Below, piece by piece: positions 51,355-60,166 of a stretch of 64,000 nucleotides of DNA. Both the position numbers and the translations under genes were made by a program. The notes under the pieces are model-generated. The model was not told the DNA's origin. It did not search any database and worked only from the letters and a program-made list of their open reading frames with translations. Origin of the DNA: a virus; the IMG/VR virus record IMGVR_UViG_3300017991_005548, positions 1 to 64,000 of that record. The stretch is one strand, 5' to 3'. How positions within the stretch are numbered: position 1 is the stretch's first letter; every line of letters starts with the position of its first letter.

Positions 51355-52276
51355 ATTCCCTCCTTTCGAAATACAATGCGAACATAGCCTTAAAACCATA
51401 AATCGCCACATCCCAAGACCATCTACTAACTATTTCTGCCTGAAAATTCTTCGCCTGTTCAATTCTAAACTCATCATCTTTCATTTTTTCTATTGCTTCA
51501 CAAAGACTATCAACATTCCTATCAATTAGCAGTCCTTTTTCTCCATCTTTTATCATATCTGTAGCGGCCCCACTTCTTGTTGAAATAGGAGCCAAACCCA
51601 TTGCTCCAGCTTCCATGAGGGGGTTATTCAAACCTTCAGTTTTGGACATACAGACATGGATATTGGCTTTTGAGTAGAAATATGGCATTTCTTCAAGTGT
51701 CAATTTTCTATTGTATTCAGCGGTTATGATTTCTGCATTAACCTTTTTACAAGCTTGTTTAACCAGATCAAAACCCTTGTTGGCAGATCCACGACCAGAA
51801 ACACTTACCTTTATCGGACCTTCCAAAGGTTGGAATGCATTCTCATTCTTCTTTATGTCAAATACATCTAAATTCACTCCATGTCCAACATTCAAAAGTG
51901 GCTTGTCATCCACTATACCACTAAAAACGTCAAACATTCTTGAATTTACTACATGGAATATAGAGCATTTATCTTTGATCGAAGCACATCTTCCTGGGAA
52001 CCCATGTTCATACAATCCTTTGGGACCTTCTGGATGCTCTCTATGTAGAAATTCACATCTCAACCCCATTATCGTTTTCTCTTTGGGTGGATATCCACCC
52101 CTCAAAGGAATTGGATCAAGAACATACACTAAATCGTAGTCTTTAGACATATTCTTGATACCCTGCTTTCTATAAGCGATATCTATATCATATTCTGTAA
52201 TGCGTTTCTGGATCTCATGACAATGTCTGTCAAAAATCCACCCTTTCTGATCTGCGACTAATAAAATCTTCTTCAT
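51341..52276 (-). CDS. GT4-family glycosyltransferase
   Basis: 311 aa. LLVADQKGWIFDRH, VSVSGRGSANKGFDLVKQA, SKTEGLNNPLMEAGAMGLAP, DGEKGLLID. Donor-site E-x7-E motif clear. Overlaps both neighbours. Confidence 0.84.
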   Translation of the reverse strand: MKKILLVADQKGWIFDRHCHEIQKRITEYDIDIAYRKQGIKNMSKDYDLVYVLDPIPLRGGYPPKEKTIMGLRCEFLHREHPEGPKGLYEHGFPGRCASIKDKCSIFHVVNSRMFDVFSGIVDDKPLLNVGHGVNLDVFDIKKNENAFQPLEGPIKVSVSGRGSANKGFDLVKQACKKVNAEIITAEYNRKLTLEEMPYFYSKANIHVCMSKTEGLNNPLMEAGAMGLAPISTRSGAATDMIKDGEKGLLIDRNVDSLCEAIEKMKDDEFRIEQAKNFQAEIVSRWSWDVAIYGFKAMFALYFERREYVSE

Positions 52277-53088
52277 AAACTACTCCAGTATCTTTGCAGT
52301 GGAAGTGTTAGTATGTCAATTGTATTTCTCCCTGCCTTACATGAATTACAATCGTAAAATTCGTTAAATCTCTGACTTTGGGGATGACCTCCATACCAAT
52401 GCAGAGCATAAGATTCCTGAGTGATATGAATAACGTCCTCATATACCTTATTTATCAGGTAAGACTCAGGAATTGGATAGAAATAATTTGGAGGAGCATT
52501 AAAAAGAACATTCTCACTTTCCCACTCTTCTCGATGCTTAGAAAACAAATCCCGAAACATGAATGGCCCCAAACTATTGTAATCCTTAGGATCATAACAG
52601 TCCATCATCTCATTCATAATTTGTTTTACGACAGGACAATACTTCTTTGCCCCTATAACGCCAACAGGAGCATAAATACCACAAGATTGCGCCCTATATA
52701 TGCTGTAGATAAAATCAACGTCAGGAAGGCTGTAAAATGGTCTTAGTATTATCTGATCTGTATCAAGATAATACCCACCATTATTGTAAAGCCACCACCA
52801 TCTAAAAAGATCGGATTGATAATTTGGGGCATAAGTGGGGAAAAGGTTTGATTCGACTACTTTTACACCGAGTTTAGACAAGGCTGGGATGTAGTCAGTA
52901 AACAAACGGCCCTCTCGCTGGAAATCCTGCTTCTCTACTCCCCATTTAATGTCTTTGGCAGACTGCTTGGAGAGATAGAGTTCGATCTCAGCGTCAGGAT
53001 GGTGTTTCCTTAAAGAAACAAAAGTCAGGAACCGAAGATATGACAACTCAGTTCCTGACCAAAAAAGTCCAAATTTTAACGGAATCAT
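52273..53088 (-). CDS. GT32-family (OCH1-like) glycosyltransferase
   Basis: 271 aa. NYQSDLFRWWWLYNNGG then YLDTD is the DxD sugar-binding signature of GT32 and capsular transferases. C-terminal HWYGG is typical too. First gene of the island (transcribed first), with a TATAAT element 33 nt upstream. Confidence 0.85.
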   Translation of the reverse strand: MIPLKFGLFWSGTELSYLRFLTFVSLRKHHPDAEIELYLSKQSAKDIKWGVEKQDFQREGRLFTDYIPALSKLGVKVVESNLFPTYAPNYQSDLFRWWWLYNNGGYYLDTDQIILRPFYSLPDVDFIYSIYRAQSCGIYAPVGVIGAKKYCPVVKQIMNEMMDCYDPKDYNSLGPFMFRDLFSKHREEWESENVLFNAPPNYFYPIPESYLINKVYEDVIHITQESYALHWYGGHPQSQRFNEFYDCNSCKAGRNTIDILTLPLQRYWSSL

Positions 53089-53120
53089 TGGGTTGCCTTA
53101 TAGTTGTCAACAACCCAAAT

Positions 53121-53126
53121 ATTATA
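53121..53126 (-). promoter_or_regulatory. -10 element (CTGTATAAT)
   Basis: TATAAT with TG extension, 33 nt before the first gene of the glycosylation island. No clear -35. Confidence 0.42.
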
Positions 53127-53129
53127 CAG

Positions 53130-54557
53130 TTAATCTTCCCACCATTGATCAACTTGCTCTAGTCCAAGACCTTTTAATTCTTGAATAGTTTCTTCTACAG
53201 ATTTACTGCCATAAATTCCGTATGTGTTCTCCATTTCTTCGCAAAAACCCCCAACCATTTTAAAAACTTGACACAAATACTGCCTTTCACTACTTCCAGC
53301 ATCATAATAAGAGTCTGCTAATTCTCCACTTTCCCTTCTAAAAGCAAAAGAGAAACAATCTTGGCTGAATTCTGGATCATATGGATCAAGCTTTGAAATA
53401 CAGAAAACACATGGATCTACTTCATCCGTTTTTAATTCCTGAAGGAGTCTCGCATTTTCTTCTGCCTTCACCAATACGTTGAGATCAAAAAACATCTTCT
53501 TGACCTCTTCCAGGTTATATGTCCCACCTTTGATCGTAACGGTTCTATCAGGCTCAATCGTGTAAAATGACTCATCCTCTTCAGGTTCATCTGGAACAAC
53601 TGGCGTTTTGGCGAAAAACGAATCTGGATACATAAACTGCATCCCAAGACGCTTCGCAAAAGTCTTATCAGTTGTTTGATCTCCAACCATAATGCATTCA
53701 CTCACATTCAGCTTGTATTTGTAAATATAAGGAATGGCCATCCCTGATTGAGGCTTACGGCAATAGCAACTTACTGGCGGAACCTTATGAGGACAATAAG
53801 AGACCTCAACATCATTACAAATTGCTAAAGTTGCATTCGTAACTTCGAAACACAACTCGGCACCTTTTTCAGTCAACTCGCCTTTTGCAATACCAGATTG
53901 GTTTGATACCCCAATAAGGTAATATCCAAGCTTTTTATAGGCCCGTAAGACCTCTCCCGCCCCTTTCCTTACTTTGATCTCTGTTGGCTTTGTAGGGTAC
54001 TTCCCATTGCCTCCAACAGTCTCCCTCAAAGTACCATCATAATCAAGGAAAATTGCTTTGTTTGTAAAACCCTCCCTTGGTTCCCTTCTGAACACTCTTT
54101 TCTCCACATTTTCAAAACCTTCGTCTTTCGTCGGTTTTTCAAATTCTTTCTTCATTTTGAAAAAGACAGAAATAGGGAACATGTTCGGATCTTTCTTAAC
54201 TTCTTTCAGATCCTCTTTGTCATAAAACACCTTGCCATATCGTTCCATCATCCTCTGCAAAGCATTAATCTGACAATCTTCCACAGAAGTTGACATCCAA
54301 AGACAACTGATCGGAACATCATGCTTCTTACACATCTCAATAAAAGGCTTGCGCTTATCTGCTTGCATAAAAGTGCAATCAAGAACAACAGAGTTCCCAT
54401 TTTTGAGAGAAGCCTCAAGTTTCGGCAACAAATCGAGTGTTCTCCCACCCTCTTTATCTCGGCTTAAATACGCATATGTATGCTTCTTCATGATTTCCTT
54501 TACTGCCGAGCTTTTCCCACTTGCAGGGAATCCAACCGTCATGATTGCTTTTTGCAT
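53130..54557 (-). CDS. Kinase-phosphatase fusion (P-loop kinase plus GmhB-like HAD)
   Basis: 475 aa. Residues 1-150: P-loop kinase of the polynucleotide-kinase type (GFPASGKSS, then LDCTFMQADKR). Residues about 165-320: HAD phosphatase (IFLDYDGTLRET, IGVSNQSGIAKGEL, VGDQTTD) with the zinc-loop CPHKVPPVSCYCRKP typical of GmhB heptose bisphosphatases and related enzymes. Residues about 330-475 unknown, with CVFC. Kinase-then-phosphatase order resembles T4 Pnkp (RNA/DNA end healing), but the CPH zinc loop also allows a sugar-phosphate role. Both readings remain open. Confidence 0.7.
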   Translation of the reverse strand: MQKAIMTVGFPASGKSSAVKEIMKKHTYAYLSRDKEGGRTLDLLPKLEASLKNGNSVVLDCTFMQADKRKPFIEMCKKHDVPISCLWMSTSVEDCQINALQRMMERYGKVFYDKEDLKEVKKDPNMFPISVFFKMKKEFEKPTKDEGFENVEKRVFRREPREGFTNKAIFLDYDGTLRETVGGNGKYPTKPTEIKVRKGAGEVLRAYKKLGYYLIGVSNQSGIAKGELTEKGAELCFEVTNATLAICNDVEVSYCPHKVPPVSCYCRKPQSGMAIPYIYKYKLNVSECIMVGDQTTDKTFAKRLGMQFMYPDSFFAKTPVVPDEPEEDESFYTIEPDRTVTIKGGTYNLEEVKKMFFDLNVLVKAEENARLLQELKTDEVDPCVFCISKLDPYDPEFSQDCFSFAFRRESGELADSYYDAGSSERQYLCQVFKMVGGFCEEMENTYGIYGSKSVEETIQELKGLGLEQVDQWWED

Positions 54558-54575
54558 TGATTTACTCCTTTAATT

Positions 54576-55001
54576 TTAACACAACATTCCATAATCCCAT
54601 TCTCCCGCTACAGCACCACACTCTTTGCAGTTAATCTGTCCTTTATTCTCTAGACCAAAACCGAATCTAATTATCGTAGTATAACTTTCTTCAAGGTCTG
54701 CACTTCCGCAACTCCAACATCGTATCGGACTTCCCTGGCTGTCCCAAAAACCAAGCAGTTCTGCTAATAACTTGAATTCTTGGCTCCCAACCTCGTTATT
54801 AATAACAAGAAGTCTTCTATAAAGAAGATATTGCTCTTTGTCACTAAATCTACAGTAGTTTTCCTGAATATAACAAGACAGATATTCACGTCTCATCAAA
54901 TCAATTTTGGAAGATGATGTGAACTCCCCATGGAACCCTAGAACAGAGATAACACAAGGCATTCCTTTCTGGAAACTCGTATAGTAACAGACCTTTGACA
55001 T
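54576..55001 (-). CDS. Zinc-ribbon protein, unknown
   Basis: 141 aa. The C-terminal 55 residues have CWSCG and CKECG, a probable zinc ribbon. The rest is helical and unfamiliar. Directly abuts the membrane protein gene upstream (0 nt apart). Confidence 0.6.
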   Translation of the reverse strand: MSKVCYYTSFQKGMPCVISVLGFHGEFTSSSKIDLMRREYLSCYIQENYCRFSDKEQYLLYRRLLVINNEVGSQEFKLLAELLGFWDSQGSPIRCWSCGSADLEESYTTIIRFGFGLENKGQINCKECGAVAGEWDYGMLC

Positions 55002-55274
55002 TTATTCCTCGAAAACATCCAACTTATCATCGGACCCTTCAAATTGTTCCATACGAACTTGAATATATGGAGCCTTGTCAAAAGTGGAGAACGTCTTCGC
55101 AGTTGCAAGAATCATAAAAACAAACAGGAAAATGCCTGTCATGAAATTATTGTAGTTAAGCGCAAGCATCTGACCCAACGTAAACATAAAAAGCATCATA
55201 AAGATGATGCAACAAGGGACTATGAATCCCCAGGTAAGATAAATCGCGGTATAAACTTCCATGAACTCTTGCAT
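55002..55274 (-). CDS. Small membrane protein
   Basis: 90 aa from ATG 55274 (AGGAG upstream). Two transmembrane helices (about 7-33 and 40-60: CCIIFMMLFMFTLGQM, GIFLFVFMILA) and an acidic C-terminal tail. Phage small membrane proteins of this kind act in lysis, superinfection control or metabolism; function not known here. Confidence 0.65.
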   Translation of the reverse strand: MQEFMEVYTAIYLTWGFIVPCCIIFMMLFMFTLGQMLALNYNNFMTGIFLFVFMILATAKTFSTFDKAPYIQVRMEQFEGSDDKLDVFEE

Positions 55275-55312
55275 TTTCGGGACTCCTTTTCTTAGTTTAT
55301 ACCAATACAATA

Positions 55313-55346
55313 AACCCCCTTAACTAAAAGTCAAGGGGGTTTTCAA
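55313..55346 (-). terminator. Rho-independent terminator
   Basis: AACCCCCTTGAC/TTAAGGGGGTT hairpin followed by T-rich sequence on the minus strand. It ends the transcript of the Nudix gene (stop at 55363). Confidence 0.8.
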
Positions 55347-55362
55347 AATATTTCCGATTTTC

Positions 55363-55860
55363 TTAAAGGTTGACTTTTCGAAGATGTTCAACCAGACCTC
55401 TCTGTGATGGAAATACTAGTTTCTCCATCTCATCAAGATCGCACCATTTATACTCACAGATCTCTGGAATCTTATTTGGACCCCAGTACGAAGCACATCT
55501 CATTTCATGATTTTTCAGCACTCCATTAGTATCGTTGAGTAAATACAGAATCACATCTTTGTCCTTCATTGAGAAAGTATAGAATGGACTAGTTGATTGG
55601 CTCAACTGTAATTCAACACTTCTAAGAATATCGATGCCCGATTCTTCTTTAAGTTCTCTAGTTGCGGTTGCAATCAAACTTTCCCCATATTCCTGCTGTC
55701 CTTTAAAAACTGTCCAGCACTGATCTTTGGGGTATTTGGTTGTTCTGCCAATTAAATACTTTCCGTCCTGTGAGCGAACAATAAACCCAGCAGAAACCAC
55801 TCGTTTTGGTCTTCTTTCGTTTCTACTACCCTTTTCGCTATCCCTACGAACCTCTGACAT
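55363..55860 (-). CDS. Nudix hydrolase
   Basis: 165 aa. The Nudix box is seen as G-QQEYG-E-x7-RELKEESGI (GX5EX7REUXEEXGU). Preceded by a basic N-terminal tail (EKGSRNERRPKR). Hydrolyses a nucleoside diphosphate derivative; the substrate cannot be told. Common in large phages for nucleotide clean-up or RNA decapping. Confidence 0.88.
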   Translation of the reverse strand: MSEVRRDSEKGSRNERRPKRVVSAGFIVRSQDGKYLIGRTTKYPKDQCWTVFKGQQEYGESLIATATRELKEESGIDILRSVELQLSQSTSPFYTFSMKDKDVILYLLNDTNGVLKNHEMRCASYWGPNKIPEICEYKWCDLDEMEKLVFPSQRGLVEHLRKVNL

Positions 55861-55869
55861 ACCCTTCTC

Positions 55870-56700
55870 CTACATTAACATTGCGTCTACTGATAAAGAT
55901 TCCCCAACATCTTTATTATACCCACCTTTTTGTAACAGACACGCCATTTTACCAATATATCTGTCACGAATAGGCTCAAAATACATACTTTTTATGAAAT
56001 TCCCCTGAATCCTGGCATAAATTGTAAACTTTCTCTCTTTATGCTCATAATTCACAAAAATATACATGTCTGAAACTGATTCCTTCGGATCGACAAGATA
56101 AGTGTGTTGTACAGGAACCTCCCTCATCTCTTCCTCAGTCTGAAACGGTCTCGTCCTCCCTTTAAATTTCATTCCAGATGTCAAAACCTTGACAGTTCTT
56201 GTTCTAAAGCTCTTCTCATCTCTCACTATAAGAATATTGTCATTGTTTCGAACCGCTTCTTGTAGATTAGTTGAACACTGGTGGTTTTTAATCCATTTAT
56301 CAACTACATACATCGCCCCCTTGTCTACAAAATCAAAAATCCTTTTCTTTGCATCTTTGGAGCACCAGTTATCTATCTTCGCGTTATCCTCTTTTGTTAA
56401 CTCATAAGTAAAATTAATTCTCTTCCCACTCTTAACTTTCTTAGGCTCTGGCTTAGGCTCTGGCTTAGGCTCTGGCTTAGGCTCTGGCTTAGGATTAGAC
56501 TCCAGAATCTTTTCCTCGAAACTTTCGATGAACTTAACTTCAACCTCTGAACACTCTATTGAATGTTCAGCAACTTTTATCGCTCTTGCCACACAATGAG
56601 GATTACCTTCTTCCAGAATAAAACAACAGTTTTCAATATCATTATGAAGATCAGCGAGTTCTTTCTTATACATCAAAGCTATGTCTTTCCAATCGTACAT
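55870..56700 (-). CDS. Protein with (Pro-Glu-Pro-Lys) repeat hinge, unknown
   Basis: 276 aa from ATG 56700, which overlaps the helicase stop as TGATG. Helical N-terminus, then a PEPKPEPKPEPK hinge (about 70-90), then a beta-rich C-terminal domain (INFTYELTKED, HTYLVDPKESV). No family recognised. Coupled to the helicase, so a partner of it is possible. Confidence 0.65.
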   Translation of the reverse strand: MYDWKDIALMYKKELADLHNDIENCCFILEEGNPHCVARAIKVAEHSIECSEVEVKFIESFEEKILESNPKPEPKPEPKPEPKPEPKKVKSGKRINFTYELTKEDNAKIDNWCSKDAKKRIFDFVDKGAMYVVDKWIKNHQCSTNLQEAVRNNDNILIVRDEKSFRTRTVKVLTSGMKFKGRTRPFQTEEEMREVPVQHTYLVDPKESVSDMYIFVNYEHKERKFTIYARIQGNFIKSMYFEPIRDRYIGKMACLLQKGGYNKDVGESLSVDAMLM

Positions 56701-58997
56701 CAAACAACCTGCAATATCTTCTTTCCCGTAGATAACTCTTTGATGATATTATTGAGGTTTGTGAATCGCCTCTTAATTGAGCTACGACTTGGAGCTAATC
56801 TATACATATGATCATTCCCATATATGTATAAATGTTTCTCGGCCCTAGTAAACCCTGTATAAACCAATTCTTTGTTCATCATGATAGATGCCTCAGATGA
56901 CATCAGCATAATGATATGCTTTGACTGAGATCCCTGGAATTTATGAACAGTAATCACCCAAGCGACCATGATCTCATCCATCTCCTGTCCATAGTAATAT
57001 ATGATATCATTATCAAACTTGACAAGTATGAACTTCTCTTTTTTGTCGCTTTTCTTTGGATCTCGAATCCTTTCCCCAAGATCAGTAATTACTCCCATAT
57101 CCCCATTAAACACACTCTTGTCATAATTATTCTTAATTTGGATAACTCTATCCCCAATATAGAATTTTTTGAACTCTCGCTCTAAGAATTTAGTGGTCAT
57201 GTTGTTTTTGGAAGCCATCTTCTGCTGAACAATTTCATTCAACCTATGAACTCCACAAGTTCCCTTCTTCATAGGAGAGATAATCTGAAGATCCTCGATA
57301 TCCTCTTTTTCAGTGTATTTGTCAATAAACTTGATTAATTCATCCTCAATAGTATTGGAATTCAACTCTTTCCATGTGATATCTGTAGCAGTTTCTGGTA
57401 TCGCAGTAACAACACCATTCGAAACACTATTAGCTATCAAACTAATATAGCTGTTTTCATCCTGCCTATGAATTTTATCAAGAGTCACAACATTTGCACA
57501 ACCCGATTTGACAATGTCTGCCAGAAAATTACCAGGAGAAACAGATGGCAACTGGTTCTTATCACCAACAAAAACAATATTGGTTCTAGGGTTACTGTCA
57601 ACAGCAACCATCAACGCATACATTGTATCAATACCTGCCATACTGATCTCATCTACCAGTAAAATCTCTTGTTCAATCCCTTTTCGAGGAAGAACATCAT
57701 CTGGGCCGATATCCAAGCCTCTATGAATAGTAGTAGCGGCTCCACCAGTCCTTTCAGACAACACTTTGGCCGCTTTTCCAGTTGGGGACATCATATTCAT
57801 AGAAAGTTTCTTCTTTCTTGCCAAATAATAGATACATCTACAAATTGTTGATTTTCCAGTACCACCACCACCAGTTATTACAGAGACCCTGTTATCAAAA
57901 ACACTTTTGATTGCCTGTTTCTGAGTTTCATCCAGTTTAATATCTCGCCCCAGGAAAAAAGATATATTTTTCTCGGCATCTTCTATATCTTTGTCACTGC
58001 ACTCATATCTGGATGGTTTCTGATTTCTTTTATGTAGAACTTCAGCAACAAACTGCTCTCTTTCCCAAATATGGGTTAAATATACGAATGACAGACCCTC
58101 TCCATGATCTTTTACAGCCGTAAATGGACTGCTGGGATCTTTGACAATATGCGGAATCAACTTGGCATAATTGCTATTAAATTGATTACCCAGAGCTTCA
58201 TCACATTCAGCCAATGTTTTAATTACTGACTTTTTCAAAGTGGTATAAGGTATACATAAATTCCCATTGGAAGAGGAGTCGTCTTTAATACAATATTCCA
58301 TACAAGCTGAGATCCGAAACTCAACCTTAACGTTTCTATTGATCTTATGAGCGATAACGTCAGCACTCAAAAACCCAATACCTCTCAAATTAGTCAACAG
58401 ATATGGATTCTCTTGAAGCTTTTCTTTGGTCTTATGTTCCCAAATTTCATATGCTTTATCAGCAAGTTTAACTGGGATATTGCATTTTATAAACCACTCA
58501 TATAGATTTCTCTTATGTTGTTTCTTTTGCCACTCTTCCTCAATAGCCTCAAGTCTGTTCTCTGTAATCCCGTTAATACATAACAACCTTTTCGGGTGAT
58601 TATCAAGGATATCAATTATCTCATCAACTTCAAAAGTTTTGAGTATTTCTGTCGCCCTTGACTCTTTGATGTTTGGCAGTTGCATCAGGAAACTTTTCAT
58701 GGCCTTCTGATTTGTTGGCACATCCTGATAATAACCAGAAGCTTTGTACTGTTTCCCTCTTTTCGGATCATCAACAAAATCGCCAACAAAAATATAACTA
58801 TGCCCTTCTGGCCTATCCCCTTCGGCCATCGTTTCTACAACAATAGTAAAAGACTTCCACCTTTCATTCATGTATGGTCGGACTAACTTCTGCAAACCTT
58901 TATTATATCTTTCACTATATGGATCTAGATTACAGGCAAGAATTGCAAAATTATCACGACGAAAAGTAACCTTCTCAACAATGCAGGGAAGTTCCAT
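56700..58997 (-). CDS. RecD2-like SF1B DNA helicase
   Basis: 765 aa. N-terminal RecD2 region with helix-hairpin-helix-like LRGIGFLSADVIAHK, then motor motifs: GGGGTGKST (Walker A), LLVDEISM (Walker B/DEIS), GDKNQLPSV, DKIHRQ, and VHKFQGSQ plus VYTGFTRAEKHL. This is the RecD2/TraA type. Acts 5'->3' in replication or recombination. Length normal for RecD2. Confidence 0.93.
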   Translation of the reverse strand: MELPCIVEKVTFRRDNFAILACNLDPYSERYNKGLQKLVRPYMNERWKSFTIVVETMAEGDRPEGHSYIFVGDFVDDPKRGKQYKASGYYQDVPTNQKAMKSFLMQLPNIKESRATEILKTFEVDEIIDILDNHPKRLLCINGITENRLEAIEEEWQKKQHKRNLYEWFIKCNIPVKLADKAYEIWEHKTKEKLQENPYLLTNLRGIGFLSADVIAHKINRNVKVEFRISACMEYCIKDDSSSNGNLCIPYTTLKKSVIKTLAECDEALGNQFNSNYAKLIPHIVKDPSSPFTAVKDHGEGLSFVYLTHIWEREQFVAEVLHKRNQKPSRYECSDKDIEDAEKNISFFLGRDIKLDETQKQAIKSVFDNRVSVITGGGGTGKSTICRCIYYLARKKKLSMNMMSPTGKAAKVLSERTGGAATTIHRGLDIGPDDVLPRKGIEQEILLVDEISMAGIDTMYALMVAVDSNPRTNIVFVGDKNQLPSVSPGNFLADIVKSGCANVVTLDKIHRQDENSYISLIANSVSNGVVTAIPETATDITWKELNSNTIEDELIKFIDKYTEKEDIEDLQIISPMKKGTCGVHRLNEIVQQKMASKNNMTTKFLEREFKKFYIGDRVIQIKNNYDKSVFNGDMGVITDLGERIRDPKKSDKKEKFILVKFDNDIIYYYGQEMDEIMVAWVITVHKFQGSQSKHIIMLMSSEASIMMNKELVYTGFTRAEKHLYIYGNDHMYRLAPSRSSIKRRFTNLNNIIKELSTGKKILQVV

Positions 58998-59020
58998 GAG
59001 ATATCTCTTTCTTTGGGGGA

Positions 59021-60079
59021 TTAAATGGAGATCGTTACATATTCAATTTTTGATCTTCCATAAGTATAAACGAGGTGTAGGTTTCCGTCATTTTCTATCA
59101 TGTAAGGATAGCTCAACTCTTCGGAAACGCATTTGTCCTGATCTTCACTATCAATAGATTCTCTGACAACTAATTCATTAGCAACTTCAATATTCATAAC
59201 ATAATCAGGGTCTTCTTCATATGGATTATGTTTATCGTCTAATTTTATTTCTTGAATAACTAGTGGTTTTCTATAGAGTTCACTTGGATTGCTTACCAGG
59301 AATGCTCTTCCATCAACAGTAACAACATCAACCCCACTATTAGGATTAGGGAGATTCGTTTTTATCGGAGATATCCAGCCACTACCCATACTATACTGAA
59401 CACGTCTTGAGTAGTAGATACAATCTAATCCTCCAGAAGATCTGAAAAAAGCATGAGCATTATTATCTACATCTTTCCATATGGCAGGCTGAATAACCCC
59501 CATGCTGACACTTGGTCTTCCATTATATGGGTTCCTATATTGAACTTTTCGTTCTACTGCCAACGGTTTGCTTCTATAGGCATAATCCCACTTGCCATCT
59601 GAGATAATATATCCTTCCATATAGCTTACCCAATCGCAAAAAGTTTCAACCGAACTCCCACAAACAACACTATGCTCTCCAGTTGGGATGGGTTTCGTCT
59701 TTACAGGCCCATTCAAACCAGCAGGCAACGTTTGACTGTCATTTCTTATGTCTCTTTCGCAAGTAGAAGAATCCCAATCTGTTACATTATGAATGAAAGT
59801 CTGCCACCTATCACAAAACTGACCTGCTTTTTCAAACATCCATAGTTTATCTTTATGAGCAAAAAGAATTGGATTCCATCTTGGTGTAGGGTCTTGAGCA
59901 CCAAGAATAATATTTTCTCCTTCATCATTTAAATTGTGAAGAAAAATTGCTACATCAGGAGCGCCTTCTCTTGTGCCTCCGAACCAAGCAAAAACTGGAT
60001 GATCTTCCCAGAATTCTATAGTTGCGGCATGTACGGATCTTGTGGGGGTGTCTAAAAATCTTCTGTCTGTTATTTGCAT
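59021..60079 (-). CDS. BNR/sialidase-superfamily propeller protein
   Basis: 352 aa from ATG 60079 (GGAG upstream); an earlier in-frame ATG lies inside the terminator and is rejected. TRSVHAATIEFWED, FAWFGGTREGAPDVAIF and the spacing of propeller blades match the BNR_2 sialidase-like family. Catalytic residues cannot be confirmed. Either a sugar-degrading enzyme or a binding propeller on the virion. Notable next to the NeuB/NeuA genes of the same window. Confidence 0.6.
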   Translation of the reverse strand: MQITDRRFLDTPTRSVHAATIEFWEDHPVFAWFGGTREGAPDVAIFLHNLNDEGENIILGAQDPTPRWNPILFAHKDKLWMFEKAGQFCDRWQTFIHNVTDWDSSTCERDIRNDSQTLPAGLNGPVKTKPIPTGEHSVVCGSSVETFCDWVSYMEGYIISDGKWDYAYRSKPLAVERKVQYRNPYNGRPSVSMGVIQPAIWKDVDNNAHAFFRSSGGLDCIYYSRRVQYSMGSGWISPIKTNLPNPNSGVDVVTVDGRAFLVSNPSELYRKPLVIQEIKLDDKHNPYEEDPDYVMNIEVANELVVRESIDSEDQDKCVSEELSYPYMIENDGNLHLVYTYGRSKIEYVTISI

Positions 60080-60092
60080 CGTTGATCTCCAA

Positions 60093-60140
60093 TAAAAAAC
60101 TCTGCTACCCAATAATTATACTATAAGATAGCAGAGTTTT
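60093..60140 (-). terminator. Rho-independent terminator
   Basis: AAAACTCTGCTA and TAGCAGAGTTTT form a 12-bp stem with a large loop, then T residues on the minus strand. It ends the NHL gene transcript. Its loop contains TATAAT (60115-60120), a possible -10 for the next gene. Confidence 0.8.
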
Positions 60141-60166
60141 TGAAATTTTCAAGGAAAAAGACTAAA

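Noticed and set aside
60080-60112. Earlier start of the sialidase-like gene at 60112
   Set aside because: It lies inside the terminator hairpin; ATG 60079 has GGAG at proper spacing.
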